Source: Ceratopteris richardii
Lineage: Eukaryota; Streptophyta; Polypodiopsida; Polypodiales; Pteridaceae
Direction: 5' to 3'
Assembly: GCA_020310875.1 (NCBI GenBank)
Contig: CM035417.1
Span: 105,876,647 to 105,940,646 of the forward strand
DNA: 64,000 nucleotides
Every line of letters begins with the position of its first letter. The stretch's first letter is position 1. Below are positions 47,035 to 58,965 of the stretch, one piece after another. A program made the translations under genes and the position numbers. The notes beneath the pieces were generated by a model. The model was given only the letters and a program-made list of their open reading frames with translations. It searched no databases and was not told the DNA's origin.

Positions 47035-48590
47035 TCCATTCGTTTATTAATGTGAGTCATTATGAATATCCAGAGGCGAATTACAAAGCGTGTTAAATTG
47101 GCCAGCGTTGCTGCCTTCAAGTTGTCACAACGGAGACATTAGGCTGCCAAGAGGAAGATGGAGGGAGTGAAGTATTTGTGTAGAGAAGTCGCTTAGATGT
47201 CAAGCAAGATTCGGCAGGGGGAAGCGTGTGTCTAGTCTTCAGGTGGGCATCGAAGGTGGAGAGCTGCACGTCGTGCTTCTTTTGGAGCTGCATTTTTGTA
47301 TGGCCCAACCAGCTGAGAGGTAGCGCTTGCGCGTACGAAAAATATTAAATTTCAACAAGTCATCTATATTAAATTAGATGAACCTCACTGTATATGTCGT
47401 TTTGACTTCATCCAAGTACCACTCAACCTAATTATACAGAAACCATATATTTTATTATCGAGTGCTGTCGGAAGTACAGGTATTAAACTTCACTCGCTGC
47501 AGTATTGTAATCTAAAGAGCTGTTTCATGATTATGATGCCGCACCAATGTTTGTTAGATTCTTCTTCATGAGGAAACGGTACATAATGAATAAATAAGCC
47601 ACACTTCGTTGGAAGGATTGTAACAATATGCGTTCATTGAATAAAACGCATATCTCTCTGGTTTGGTGGAATAAGTAATGAGCGTCGTGTTTCCTTTATT
47701 CTCAGAATATTTAAAAAACCTATGTGATATGGAGGTCGTTGTATATGGATTACTTTGAGGAATCCTAATATGTTGAGGACATACATACGTGCAAGCATTC
47801 CACATGTAATGGTCGACGACATACATACGTGCAATCATTCGACCTGTAATTAGTTCAGATGCTATCTCTCAGGAGAGAGGCAGTATCCTTGCTTTCATTA
47901 ACAATAATACGTTGAAAAGAAGAGAGCCATATGATCGAATCAAAGCGAACCTCGATTTTGTGGAATCTTCGAAAAGGTATTTCAAGTCTTCACGACAAGA
48001 ATCGTTTCCTTAATAATTTAACATGAATAACATGACTATCCGACATGTGTATCGCTTCTCCTACCATCTTCAAGGCATACTAGAAAAGGTTACATCGTTT
48101 AAAGTTTGAATGCTTTTAACAAAGTCATTTTGCTAACATTTCATGATCATTAGATGGGTGAATCGCATTTATAAATCTTTGCGTATCTGAATGGATCCCG
48201 CAATCATTAGAATCGAGGCTACCTTTATAAAGTCCACCTCATACTCGACCAGGATCCTCCCCACTTGAAGGGTCTAAAGTAGTACAATGGTAAAAAGATG
48301 GAGGATACTCTTAGAATCTAGACATCAATCTTAAAACGAGAAGTGGTCCTTCGATTTGTCCTCAATCTTGCATCCAAGAACCTAGGGCACCCCCTTATTA
48401 AGAACAAGAAAGCAAGTAGATTCTTTCTCAGAGATCTCAACAATTGTAAAAGCAAGTAAAATTTGTGGTGCTCCTCCATGGTGTAACAGATGTTTTAATG
48501 GCATGAAGGATTGAAGTCACCTATTCTCTTCGTGTCCTAAGAGCACCAGGTTCTGCTAGTGTCCCAACAAGCTCGTTTCCTTCGTTCATC
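47035..48590. other. Unique sequence, no gene recognised
   Basis: Only short frames, none with a known domain. A tandem repeat of about 45 bp with GACATACATACGTGCAA lies at about 47775-47850. Confidence 0.5.
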
Positions 48591-48599
48591 AAATTACCT

Positions 48600-49352
48600 A
48601 GAAGCAAGCTCTTGGAAATAAAGAAGGAAATATGTCCAACCAACTACCACAAGCCGCCTAGAATTTGTTCTATAGAGAATTCCCTTGTTAGTCGAGGTAA
48701 GATTATTCGAGATTGTAAAACATTTCTCTCCTTCAAGCACCACAGTGTGTTTACCATTCACAACGAAAAACTGAAAAACAATTGGTTCCCTCATGAAGGT
48801 GAAAAAAGGCTATACAATTTTTTGGAAAGGCTAATTCTTGTGTAGCCTTTGACTTTATTCCAATTCTTCCATAGGGAGCACACAAGACTAGAGCCTTTCG
48901 GGAAGACGGGGATCAGGGGAAACAACAAGGTCAAGATGTCGAGATTCTTCCAATTTGGGAAACCCGTGAGAGCCAACTCGTTCTTGTTTCTGAAGATCAA
49001 CTTGGCCCACGAGGCCTCCCCATTGCACCAAGCCTTAATCATCCATTTGGCTGCCAGTTTGTAAGCCATGCACCCAATGTCGAGGATACCAAGTCCCCCA
49101 TTATCTCTATGGCTGGTGCAGATGGACCATTTGATTTTAGGCACCCCCCTTCTATTGTGATCGCCCGTCCAAAGGAAGTTTCTACAAATACTATCCAGTT
49201 TGGGCAGGTCTTGCTCTTTCGGTCTCCAACATGAAAGGAAATAAATGGTAGAAGAAAGGAGGAACGTGTTGATAACCATAGCACGACCAACAAGATTGAT
49301 TTGCATACCTCTCCAATAGTTAAGCTTGTTTCTCCATGGAGCATCACTACAA
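48600..49352 (-). pseudogene. LINE ORF2 C-terminal fragment, antisense
   Basis: The minus strand from 49352 reads APWRNKLNYWRGMQINLVGR, then VINTFLLSSTIYFLSCWRPK, ICRNFLWTG, KIKWSICTSHRDNGGLGILD and YKLAAKWMIKAW. This is the standard plant LINE segment after RT (thumb/connection, before the zinc-binding RVT domain). After a stop at 48791 similarity fades. No overlap with the RT part of the plus-strand LINE that starts beside it, so it is a separate insertion. Confidence 0.88.
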
Positions 49353-50745
49353 TGTATACACGTGCGGTGTTAAGTGTAGGTCATCAACAATCTTTGTTTG
49401 CGTGCCTCTAGGGTTTAGTGGGAGCAAAGTTCATTCCTTCATGCACGCATCGTACATTGTCCTCAACCCTTCGACTCTTGTGTCTCTGTTATGTCATTCC
49501 GTGCTACTGTGAGCTCAAGGAGGCTCCTCGCTCTCCCCCCATGGGGGGGAGACAATGTGCACTTGTGTCCCTGAGTCTCCTGCAGCCTCGGTTGATGGTC
49601 AAGGCATGAAATCTATCTTTTTAGTGTCTCAAGTCCAGTGCACTCCCCTCAGTCTGCCTAAAAGCGGCTCTACAACTTCGACTATCCTAGGCTTTAGTGG
49701 TAGCTCACTCTATGAAATGAGAAACAAGGTAAGTGCTCCTCCTGCTTCTATTCTATTTGGTTTGGGCTTCACTGAAGGATCACCACGAAAGTCTTTTGGT
49801 GAGATTGTGACCATTGAGCACAAGTCACTTGGTTTCGATAATTTTTCAAGTTTGGGTTTTGATTCTGTAGCCAATAAAGGTAAATCTGCAATCTCGTTCA
49901 CCCCTGAATGTTTTATCAATGGTGTTAAGCATAGAACTGATGTACTAGATGACTCAATGGTAGTTATTGAAAAGTCTGCATTTGATAAGTAGCAAAATCA
50001 ACTTATCGACAAAGTCGTCATTGCTCTGTGTCACGGGCCATGTCCTCCACAAGAAGTCCTTAAACAGTGGATTAGAAATAATTGGGAAAGTAGGGTCTTG
50101 TTTGTTGAACAAATCCAATACTTACCTAATGGCTATTTCTTGTTTTCTTTTGAGGATTCAAACAGTGCACTAAGGTTATCATTGAGGGTAGTGGTTAATA
50201 AAATCTACACCTATTTCGTTCTTTAGGTGGTACTTTGGATTCAACCTGAGGGGACACAAACCCACAAGGGTCCCAGCTTGGGTAGAATTCCCTGATTTAC
50301 CGATGGAATTATAGCCATGGATAGATAGCCTTTGTTCCCTTCTTGCCAAGGTTGTAGGCCAGAAAGCTAGGGGCAATGTCAACCGTAAATGGGACCCCCA
50401 AGTTTTAGTCAAAATTGATATAAGTAAACCAATCAAAACATCATAAAAAATACAAGATTGTGAAGGTGTTTGTCTTCATGAGCAAAACGTTCAATATCAG
50501 AATCTTCGAACTGCTTGTTTTAAATGTTTTAGGGATAGTAATTGGTTTAGGGATTGTCCCTTGCTTAGGGAAGAAGAGATGATTTCTGAATTGAAGAGGA
50601 CTGAAGTCCAACAAATAACAAAAATTACCCCTCCACATACCCAAGCGAAGATGCAGGAGGTAAAACAAAACAAAAAGAAGGGTAACCTCTCCTTGAACTC
50701 TTTTGAAGATTTGCTTGAAGATGTTTTTAGACCTCTAGCAAAGTA
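49353..50745 (+). pseudogene. LINE ORF1 (DUF4283-like and zinc knuckle)
   Basis: Plant LINE ORF1 with several frameshifts and stops. The N-terminal part is Ser/Gly/Pro-rich (49606-49992). The DUF4283-like block is at 49990-50180 (DKVVIALCHGPCPPQEVLKQWIRN, YLPNGYFLFSF), continuing in other frames at 50265-50440 (WVEFPDLPMELW, GNVNRKWDPQVLVKIDISKP). A knuckle CFKCFRDSNWFRDC at about 50518-50560 has Asn where His is expected. A CCCCCCATGGGGGG palindrome lies in the leader at 49535. RNA-binding role inferred from family. Confidence 0.78.
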
Positions 50746-51217
50746 AAAGCTTCTCGATGTAGCTCAAATCACTTTTGAGGTAGGTGCTTGGAACATCTAC
50801 TATGACCTTAAATATCAAATAGAAACTACTGATGTGCAGGGGATATTTTCTCATCAACATCTTGACAATGAAGGGTGGACTATTATAACTAATAAGAAAA
50901 AACTTACTCGTCCTCAATCTTGGAAAAATGTTAACTCTAATTTAAACCTTTCATTTCACTATGATTATCTTGTGAATGCTGATGTTAACATGTTTACTAT
51001 TGAGCTTACATCTAATGAAGATGCTGACATTAGGGACCTGCAACATAAAGGTGTAGAGGTGGAAGAGAGGCTTGTGTGCCAGAAGAAGAACGAAGCTCCT
51101 CCATGTCAACAAGTCTCTAAAGCTAGGAAAAAAGAGGGTATATCTAAGGCCAAGAGGAAATATATCCTAAAAGATTTAATTTCTTTGAGCAAGTTAACCA
51201 AAAACATCAGAAAATGA
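50746..51217 (+). pseudogene. LINE ORF1 C-terminal segment
   Basis: Open from 50834 to 51217. Contains NEGWTIITNKKK, which resembles the W-[TS]-x-V-x-[KR]-rich motif near the end of plant LINE ORF1 proteins, and a Lys-rich tail. Its TGA overlaps the ATG of the next frame by four bases (ATGA at 51214-51217). Confidence 0.65.
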
Positions 51218-53110
51218 TTTGTCTTGCGTTTGGGACTTTAATTACTTTTTTGTTAATGATGAATTGCATTAATATTCTTTCTTATAACATCAAAGGTATC
51301 TCTGATCCGGTTAGAGCTAGTTGTATGTCTAATTGGATGCATGACATATCTATCCTGCCTAATTTTATATGCTTGCAAGAATTAAAAGTTTTTGGGTACT
51401 AAACTTAAGCTGCACTTGAGTTTCATCTCAAGCAATCACATTTGGTATCATACTGACCACCCCCAAGCGAGACGACTCTTTAGGGGTTTCACACATTATC
51501 TCAATTTGTGTAGAACTCCATTGTTAGCCCTTGCCAACAATGGGTTGGGGTTAGTCTCATGAAACCTTTTGGATGCACCCTTATTAGTCTTTATGCTTCC
51601 CATTGCTCCTCCCTCACAACCGAATGCTGGGAGGACATCACTAACTTAGTTGGTCATTATTTTGGTGGGAGACTTCAACATGGTTGCCTCCCTTAATGAT
51701 AGATGCAACAAAAAAGGCAGCTCTATTCATGGTCAAGAATGGAAAGCTTGGCTTAGGCTTGTTTCTACTCATGACCCAAGTGACATTTCTTACCTTTCAA
51801 GTTTTACTTGGAATCATAAAGATCTTGGTGAGAATCACCTAGCTACTAGGATTGATAGGTGCCACATCTCCATCCCCATTTTCAACAATTTTGGGATGCC
51901 AGTGTCCACTGACAAGACTATGTGTATATTTGATCATATGCCCTTGTCTATCACTTTGAAACACAACTGTCTGTCTTTAAAGGCGAGTTGGACTCATCTT
52001 GACTCATCCCTCTTGCATCTTCCCTATGTCATAGAAAAAACTAAGGCCATCTTTACTCGACACTTTAGAAGACATAGTAGCCCATGTGTTGCTTGGGCCA
52101 AATCCATTAGAGATGTTCGGGTGCTTTTTACCTATTACAAGAACATTAAAAAGAGCATTAGGGCTCGAAGAAGAAAATGCATTCTGAGGGAAATCGAGCA
52201 GATCCTTGCTTCTGAAGGTTCCTAGGATAGAATCTTGTTTCTTTATCTATTAGTAAAAGCACTCTTCCTATTGAGATCAACACTAGAGTTATAAATTGAT
52301 CCATAAAAGGGGACTTAAAGAAAATCTTAACAATTGGAGACCTATTACCTTTTTGACCACCATCTATAAGATTTTGGCTTCCTCTCTTGCCAAGAGACTC
52401 AGTCCCCTCATGAAAGAAATCATCCTTCCTAAACCAAAAAGCTTTATTAAGGGTAGATTCATTGTAGATGCTATCATCTCCTTGTGGGGAGCGATTGACT
52501 ATGCTAAGGAATCTAATCAACCTTATTATTTCATCAAAATAGATTTTGACAAAGCCTATGATAGAATAGAATGGGACTTTGTTCTTCAGTCTCTCCATGA
52601 CATAGGAGCTGGGAAAGACTTGAGTAGAGCTGTTAGCACCCTTTTTGGGAATGCTCACTCTAAAATCTCCATTCGTGGCTCATATCTCCTCACTTTAAGC
52701 TTAGAAGATCTATTCCTCAAGGGTGCCTCCTTGCCCCCCTCCTCTTTGTTATTGCTAGTGATGCCCTTAGGTGGCTGATCAAAGATGCATTGAATAATAG
52801 ACTCCTTGAAGGTATCCATATACCAGGTGCTGATAGCCAAGTTTGCCTGCAGACTTTTGCTGATGACACCAACATCCTTGTGAAAGCTGACCCCAATTTT
52901 TTCAAGTGTGTTATTGACTACTTGAACACCTTTGCCTAGCTAGTAGTTCCCATATAAATCATAAAAAGAATGCTTTTAAATCCTTAAACAATATTGTACA
53001 TGACTGTATAACTTCTTTGGGTTGTGACATTATCAAGGATGAGGAAATTTTTAGACTCCTGGGTATTCCTATGGGCTTTCATGTTACTCTTCACAGTCAA
53101 GTAGATGCAT
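51214..53110 (+). pseudogene. LINE ORF2: endonuclease and RT, with internal deletion
   Basis: The endonuclease starts around MNCINILSYNIKGISDPVRA and CLQELK, breaks at TAA 51400, and resumes with ILVGDFNMVASLNDRCNKKG (51650), RIDRCHIS and FDHMPLSITL to 52225. About 455 bp present in the S-unit LINE (the equivalent of 45533-45987) is missing at 52243, removing the RT entry block. RT then reads NNWRPITFLTTIYK, KIDFDKAYDRIEW and, after a frameshift near 52730, ASDALRWLIKDALNN, TFADDTNILVKAD (catalytic box at about 52855-52866), then LLGIPMGFHVTLHSQVDAW. This is the only LINE copy of the family here that keeps FADD. It is the closest full-length relative of the S-unit LINE, but not functional. 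Confidence 0.9.
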
Positions 53111-56017
53111 GGTAACAAGAATACTTCCAAACTCTTTGCAAGTGATTCGGTACCAAATATGGCCTCCTCTCCATGGTGATGGAATTAATGACTCGAAATG
53201 GTGGAAAATGTTGGTACTAGTTGCTCATGATCAGGGCTTTGTTTGGACGACTTTTGAATGGCACCTAAAGAGCCCTCTGGAGATGGATTGTGGACCAGTC
53301 CAAGATCCTTTGAAGACAGTTCTGCATATCTCCAAAGGCATCAACTCATCACATATGTTTTCGCTTACCCTCTCCCAAGGCTAGCCCGGTTTACCTTTGG
53401 TTCTGTTTATAATACTTGGTATCAGAGCTCTCTTCTTGGTGGTTTTTGTGATGGTTTCATGGAATGTGAAATGCATTAGCTACACATGATGCTTCACAAA
53501 ATATTGGCCATGGGAATTTTGGCATTTACACGCCGGATACGTGAGCAAAGCATGCTTGGTGGAACATAATAGCTTCAATCTATCTCTTATAGTCAGCTCC
53601 TAAGTCACACTCCATCCCTCATGAGGCAAGTGTGCTCTTCGAATTGCTCCCTCATCTACCAAAGAGAACTTACAAGGTGGGTATGTTGTGGTCGAGATTC
53701 AAAGCCAAGCTCAACAACCAAGCATGAAACACTAATTTAAAGCTCTACTAAAGATATACTACAATCAAATGAAATGGTCAAAGGTACTGACTTTGCATGT
53801 TTCATTGAGAAGACAGAGAGGAATTATGGAACAGAGTTAATTAACACGTTGGGAAACTTGATTCATAAACATTTATGGAAACACGTGATTTCTGGTGACT
53901 TCTTTTCCTGAACATCTTGTTTAAAACATACTGATAAAAGCATGAGAATGGATGTATGTGTACAACTTCATGTTTGCATTCTATATGATTCGTCTTGCAT
54001 GTATGGTTGGGTTGATCTTCCATTTGGTTCCTATATAAAGTTGTTCCTTTGGGTTACAATGCATTGAAGTATGTGAACCTGCGAAGTGAGCTAGTAAAAA
54101 TGGGTGTACAGAAGAGAACTAATGGTAAATATTTGTGTGTGTGTAAAAATGAATGTACCTGCTCACTTAAATGTGTGTTTCACAGTATGTTCCCATATAG
54201 CATTACCAATGTCAATGGGATGTGATTGTAATTATTGCATAGTTCTTCATGTTCATATGTTTCTATGTTTATTTTTGTGTAGTTGCTTTTACATGGATGT
54301 AACAATGTCTGCAAAATAATGCATATGATTATGAATAAAATGAGAAAAAACTATATCTGTGCAAGTAATGTGCATGTGAACGTGCTTCATTACTGTGTAT
54401 ATATTTCCTAGTATATCATATCATATATATGATAATGAATAGAGAAAGAGGGTAGATATAGATCTTTGTTTCGGCAGAGGTATGTAGGAAAGCTACTTCA
54501 AGAGGGGTAGGTGTCAAGAATGAGAAGAAGGAAACACGTTTCAAATGGTAAAATCTCCGTGTGTGTATTGGATGTTTTTGGAAGGCAGGAAACATGTTTC
54601 AAATGGGAGAAGCTGCGGGAATATCTGGAATGCGTTCACCCCATTGCATTGGACCCCTATCATCCAACTTCGACTCGCACTCAGCTTACTTCAGAATTTT
54701 CCAAGAATGCATAGGACGAATTTGGAGTAGTGAATTTATCGAGGGGAAGAGTTGTGTCTCTTTGGGTTGCTACCTTATGTGCGGCAATGCTAATTGTGCC
54801 TTTCCAATCCATAGGCTAGTGTGGAGTTCATATGTAGATCCAACGTGAATCCTACCTATACATAAACTTGAAGAGAGTCATCCTGCTAAGAAATCAAAGC
54901 TAAGCTCTAGCAGAAAAAGCTTTAAGCTTCAACAAGGCACTCATATGAGACATTAAAAAGAGTTTAAGCGCAACATACTATGCGATGCACAAGATTTGAA
55001 GAAGTATTTGATGTCGATTGATACTGATATATCTCTTAGAAAAGAGGATCCAAAAACAACACATGACGTAATGATCTATTTACCTCAAGAGATTGCAAGT
55101 GTTCATGAAGCTAAGTCCAAGTACATGTCATTAGATGATCCTTTGAAGAATGAAACATGGCTAGGAAAGATGGGGCCAACATTTTTAATGGTGGAAGAAG
55201 TCCACGTATAAAGGTAGGTCTCAAGGTCATCAATGATGGAGTATATCCACTCCTAATTGAACTAAGAGAATGATGGAACCTTCCTAGGACTACTTTCTTG
55301 GCTACTATAGTCAACCAAAAGTTGAATTGTTCTTTGGAACATATAACTAAACTTTTGAAAATTTTGACAAACAAGCAAGTCTTGTGAGGGTTTCCAGCTA
55401 ACCATAGATCACTAAGTTTGGTTAATTTAAGGTATACCAAGCTCCTTGCACACGATATACTACTATTTTCCAAATATGTAGCTTCTGGTTATGTGTACTC
55501 TTCACACACATACACTTGGAAATATGTAGAGATTCGACTAGTCATCTTTTAATATCAATGTACTCAATGAGAATGAACACTTGAGGCTGATACTATAAGG
55601 AAATCTTAAAGGACTAGGAACAAGGTGATCTATCTTTCATAAGAATTAGTCAGCTACATGATGAGATATGTTGAAAAATCTCCATCTAAGAGATAACTCT
55701 AGTGAGCAAGCAGCTAGATTAGCTAGGGGATAGATTAGACCTTAAGTATACACTCCCAATGACAGCCTTGAAGTTTCGCAAAAATGCTAAACGATGTCCA
55801 TAAATTTTCTCCAATTACTTCCTTATATAATGCCACAATGTTTGTGTAATTTTCGAATTCAAATGGTGCCTCCAAAATCACTACCTTGCCTCCATCAATA
55901 TAGATGGAATCTCTAGCTAAGAAACTCGTGGAAAAGTGCTTAATGTCAACACAAAAAGGTGAGAAGATGTGGACATTGACTTTATCATTGGCTCACACAC
56001 TTGAGCTTGCTAAATGT
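53111..56017. other. Non-coding stretch, nothing firm
   Basis: Short frames only, none recognised. A TGGTATCAGAGC at 53417-53428 resembles an orphan initiator-Met PBS. A GT run lies near 54133 and a (CATA/TATA)-rich patch near 54400-54440. Confidence 0.45.
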
Positions 56018-57347
56018 TTAATACTCCCCCAAAAATGTAGGTGCTAGTCTCCATTGATCTCCTTCAAGATGAGGTTTACCTTGAACTTCATTGACCTTGC
56101 TTTCATCGATGAATTTTGTCATGATATTCACTAGTTGCTCCTTTCTGCTCATGTACTTGATGTCCACTTCCTTTGCTATTATCATCTTTGTGGTGAATTG
56201 ATAATGGAACTCTATGCGCTTGCTTTTTGTATGGAGCATAGGGTTTCTTGCTAGATAAATTCTTGATATATTACATAATCCTAGAAATTTCAAAAATACA
56301 TCTATTCTTCCTCTTTTCCACCCAATTTTGTTGGGATTATACCTACAAGTGTCTTGCCTCTTTATAACGTGGTCCTACAAGAAATCAATAAAGGCATGGG
56401 AGAATTATTCTACACCTTCATCCTAACTTATGTCTTTGATGTTGTAACCTAACTCTTTCAGAAATTGTGCCTTGAACCTTATGAACACATCGAACACATA
56501 TACTTTTTGCTATATACCAAACCAACCACATTTTCGTTGACAAGTCATGAATGAAGGTTACAAAATGCATGTTGCTTGAAAGAGAGGCCTCTTTGGTTGT
56601 CTTGCACAGATGTGTGATCTCCACAAGGGCTAACACACCATGTGCTGCATATCCACTCTTCTTGAAAGTCTACCTAGTAGACATACCTAGTTGAAAAGCT
56701 CCACACATCACGTGCAACCTTTATAATGGAATGTGTGGTAGATATTGCACCAATTTCCCGTGCTCCATGTCCTTAACCTTTGAATTTTGATGTGACCACA
56801 CCTTTCATGCGTAGACATACCTTGTTGAAAAGCTTCACACATCACGTGCAACATTTATAATGGAACATGTGGTAGATATTGCACCAATTTCCTGTTCTCC
56901 ATGTCCTTAACCTCTAAAATTTGATGTGGCCACACCTTTCATGCAATAGGTCCATGTCTTCTACCCTCTTGCTACCCTCTTGTCTCCATAGATGATGAAG
57001 ACTACCTTGTTTCTTTGCCCTTTGCCAATTTTAAGAGTCACGATACTTCCTTCCTTATTTCTACTAGCTATAAACTCATAGACATTACTTGGGTCTTAAA
57101 TAAAGAATCCTATGTGCTTGAAGTTCACTTGGTATTCTCTTTCAACAATCTCACCATTACAAATTAAGTTCTTTGTAATAGTAGGAACATGAAATAGCTC
57201 AAATAGTCCTCTTGTTTTGTGGTTGCCTTCAAAATTCACATATCCCATTTTTTGTATCACATAATTTGTGTTTTTTGGTGCAAATATACAAGCCTTCACA
57301 TTTGGCTTAGTATGGAAAACAATATGCGGAAGCACTTGATGGATCAT
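56018..57347 (-). pseudogene. Ty1/copia pol relic, antisense
   Basis: Order on the minus strand: protease to pre-integrase region (57347-57096: GLFELFHVPTITKNLICNGEIVE, matching the LxxVPxxxxNLISVxQL block), then degenerate pre-integrase with a 134-bp tandem duplication (56677-56943). Integrase start (56580-56418) reads HFVTFIHDLSTKMWLVW, like VTFIDDFSRKTWVY. RNase H end (56293-56018) reads YLARNPMLHTKSKRIEFHYQF, EQLVNIMTKF. RT is missing. Stops and frameshifts throughout. Confidence 0.82.
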
Positions 57348-57368
57348 ATGAACCTTAGCTTGTGATAT

Positions 57369-58325
57369 TGATCATTTACCATTTGTAAAAGATTAACTCC
57401 ATGAAGAAGCTTGTAAAAGCCAAAATCTCATGGAGTTAGGAAGAACAATAGCTACACGTCTCAATGAGAGAATGCCTCCTAACTTACAGGAGTCACTTGT
57501 TTTATTTGGAGCCAAGTTTGAATTCAAATTCAAACTTATAAGAAAATTGTTATAAAAGGACTTTGTAAAAATGCTACAAGTGTGGTCTCATCTTGGAGCT
57601 CATTTCTTGAACATTTGTAGATTTTGAGTAGCTTACACCATAGCTTGTGCATTCCACCATCATTAAGAATTATTACAATGATAATGATCTTGTATAATCA
57701 TTTGTTATAATACATATAGTTAATTGATCATCTCTCTCTACTTCTCTACTATGACTACTCAAAATAGTGAACTATCTCTGGTATAATCTCAGTGAATTCC
57801 AATTTAAATGATCTATAGCTTGTTGGAACCATCTTCAAGTCTATTTTGTGGTGTTAAAATTGCAAGCAAATTGGGTAATCCATCTGGAAGAAATGGTCGT
57901 CCAAGTGCTAACTAGTCATCTACTGTTTAGTCCCTAAAAATTCGGGGGTAAGCCTTGGATTGCTAAATTTATTTCTCTGAGCATAGTTCATCATTTTAGT
58001 TGATTCCATTTGCAATCATTAGCTATCTAAGCTAGTTGAATACCCTCAAAAGTAATTGTATCAATTGTTATTTTACTCTGAGCACTGAGCAAAATTAGTA
58101 GGTCTACAGACCAAATAACAAGTTTTGTGATAGTAGCTATTCATGAAGTAGTATGTTTTGATTCAATTGTTTCAAGCATCAACTCCAAAGTACATAAGTA
58201 CTTTCTTGGTGTCATTGGCAAGATAAAAGGGCCTTCTATCAGAATCTAAATTTTATTACGGTAGGTACAAAGTAGGTTTTAGCAATATCACCTCATTTCC
58301 TTGAAGTGTCCATCCATCTCTTCCA
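57369..58325 (+). repeat. 5' LTR of the second copia
   Basis: 957 bp, TGATCATTTACC to TCTTCCA. Matches the start of the right copy at 61098. Right end placed at the CA four bases before the PBS. Confidence 0.85.
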
Positions 58326-58329
58326 ACTG

Positions 58330-58341
58330 TGGTATCAGAGC
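58330..58341 (+). other. Primer-binding site, initiator-Met tRNA
   Basis: TGGTATCAGAGC four bases inside the 5' LTR, 14 bases before the gag ATG at 58355. Confidence 0.92.
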
Positions 58342-58354
58342 AAGTTGAGGTAAA

Positions 58355-58965
58355 ATGGGAGATGATTTCCCTTCTTTAATTGATAAATTGGATAGGAATA
58401 ATTATACAACATGGTCAGTGAAAATGAAAATCTATCTACAAGGAAGGAGTCTCTATGGATACATATCACGAGATGAGGTGATGCCCATATTCAGAAGCAA
58501 AGGTCAACCTATAGGAGAGGAGCTAGAAAGACTCAACTCATGGTGTGCCAAAGATGCTTTAGCCAGGTCATATCTACTCAACTCTATTTTTGACTTTCTT
58601 CTTCCTCACATTAGGAATTGCAAAACTTCCCAAGAGACTTGGGATACACTATCTTCATATTTTTCTTCCAATACAAGAGCTAGAAAAATCAATTGTGGAT
58701 TGAGTTTAGTACTCAAAGGAAGCAACCTAAGAAAAATGTTTCACAGTATGTGAACAAAGTAAAGGATGTGGCTGATCAATTGGAAAGCATAGGAGAAGAG
58801 ATTGAAGATGAGTAAAGAGAGAGACAAATAATCAATGGCATCAAGGCAGATGATAAGTGGTGAACCATCAAGAGGTAACAATTCTTCTGCCCTCTATACA
58901 GATAAAGGAAAGCCTAAGGATAAAGGAAAGAGCAATAAAGTTGAAGATGAAGGTAGTACTTCTCA
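58355..58965 (+). pseudogene. Copia gag, frameshifted
   Basis: ATG at 58355: MGDDFPSLIDKLDRNNYTTW, then LNSWCAKDALARSYL and HIRNCKTSQETWDTLSSYF, a UBN2-type copia capsid. A frameshift near 58715 follows; the domain continues as VNKVKDVADQLESIGEEIEDE, then a linker VEDEGSTSQ up to the deletion point near 58965. No zinc knuckle remains. Confidence 0.88.

Noticed and set aside
54996..55473. ORFs of 71 and 120 residues on opposite strands
   Set aside because: No recognisable domain, overlap each other, and lie in TE-derived surroundings; insufficient support for a gene.
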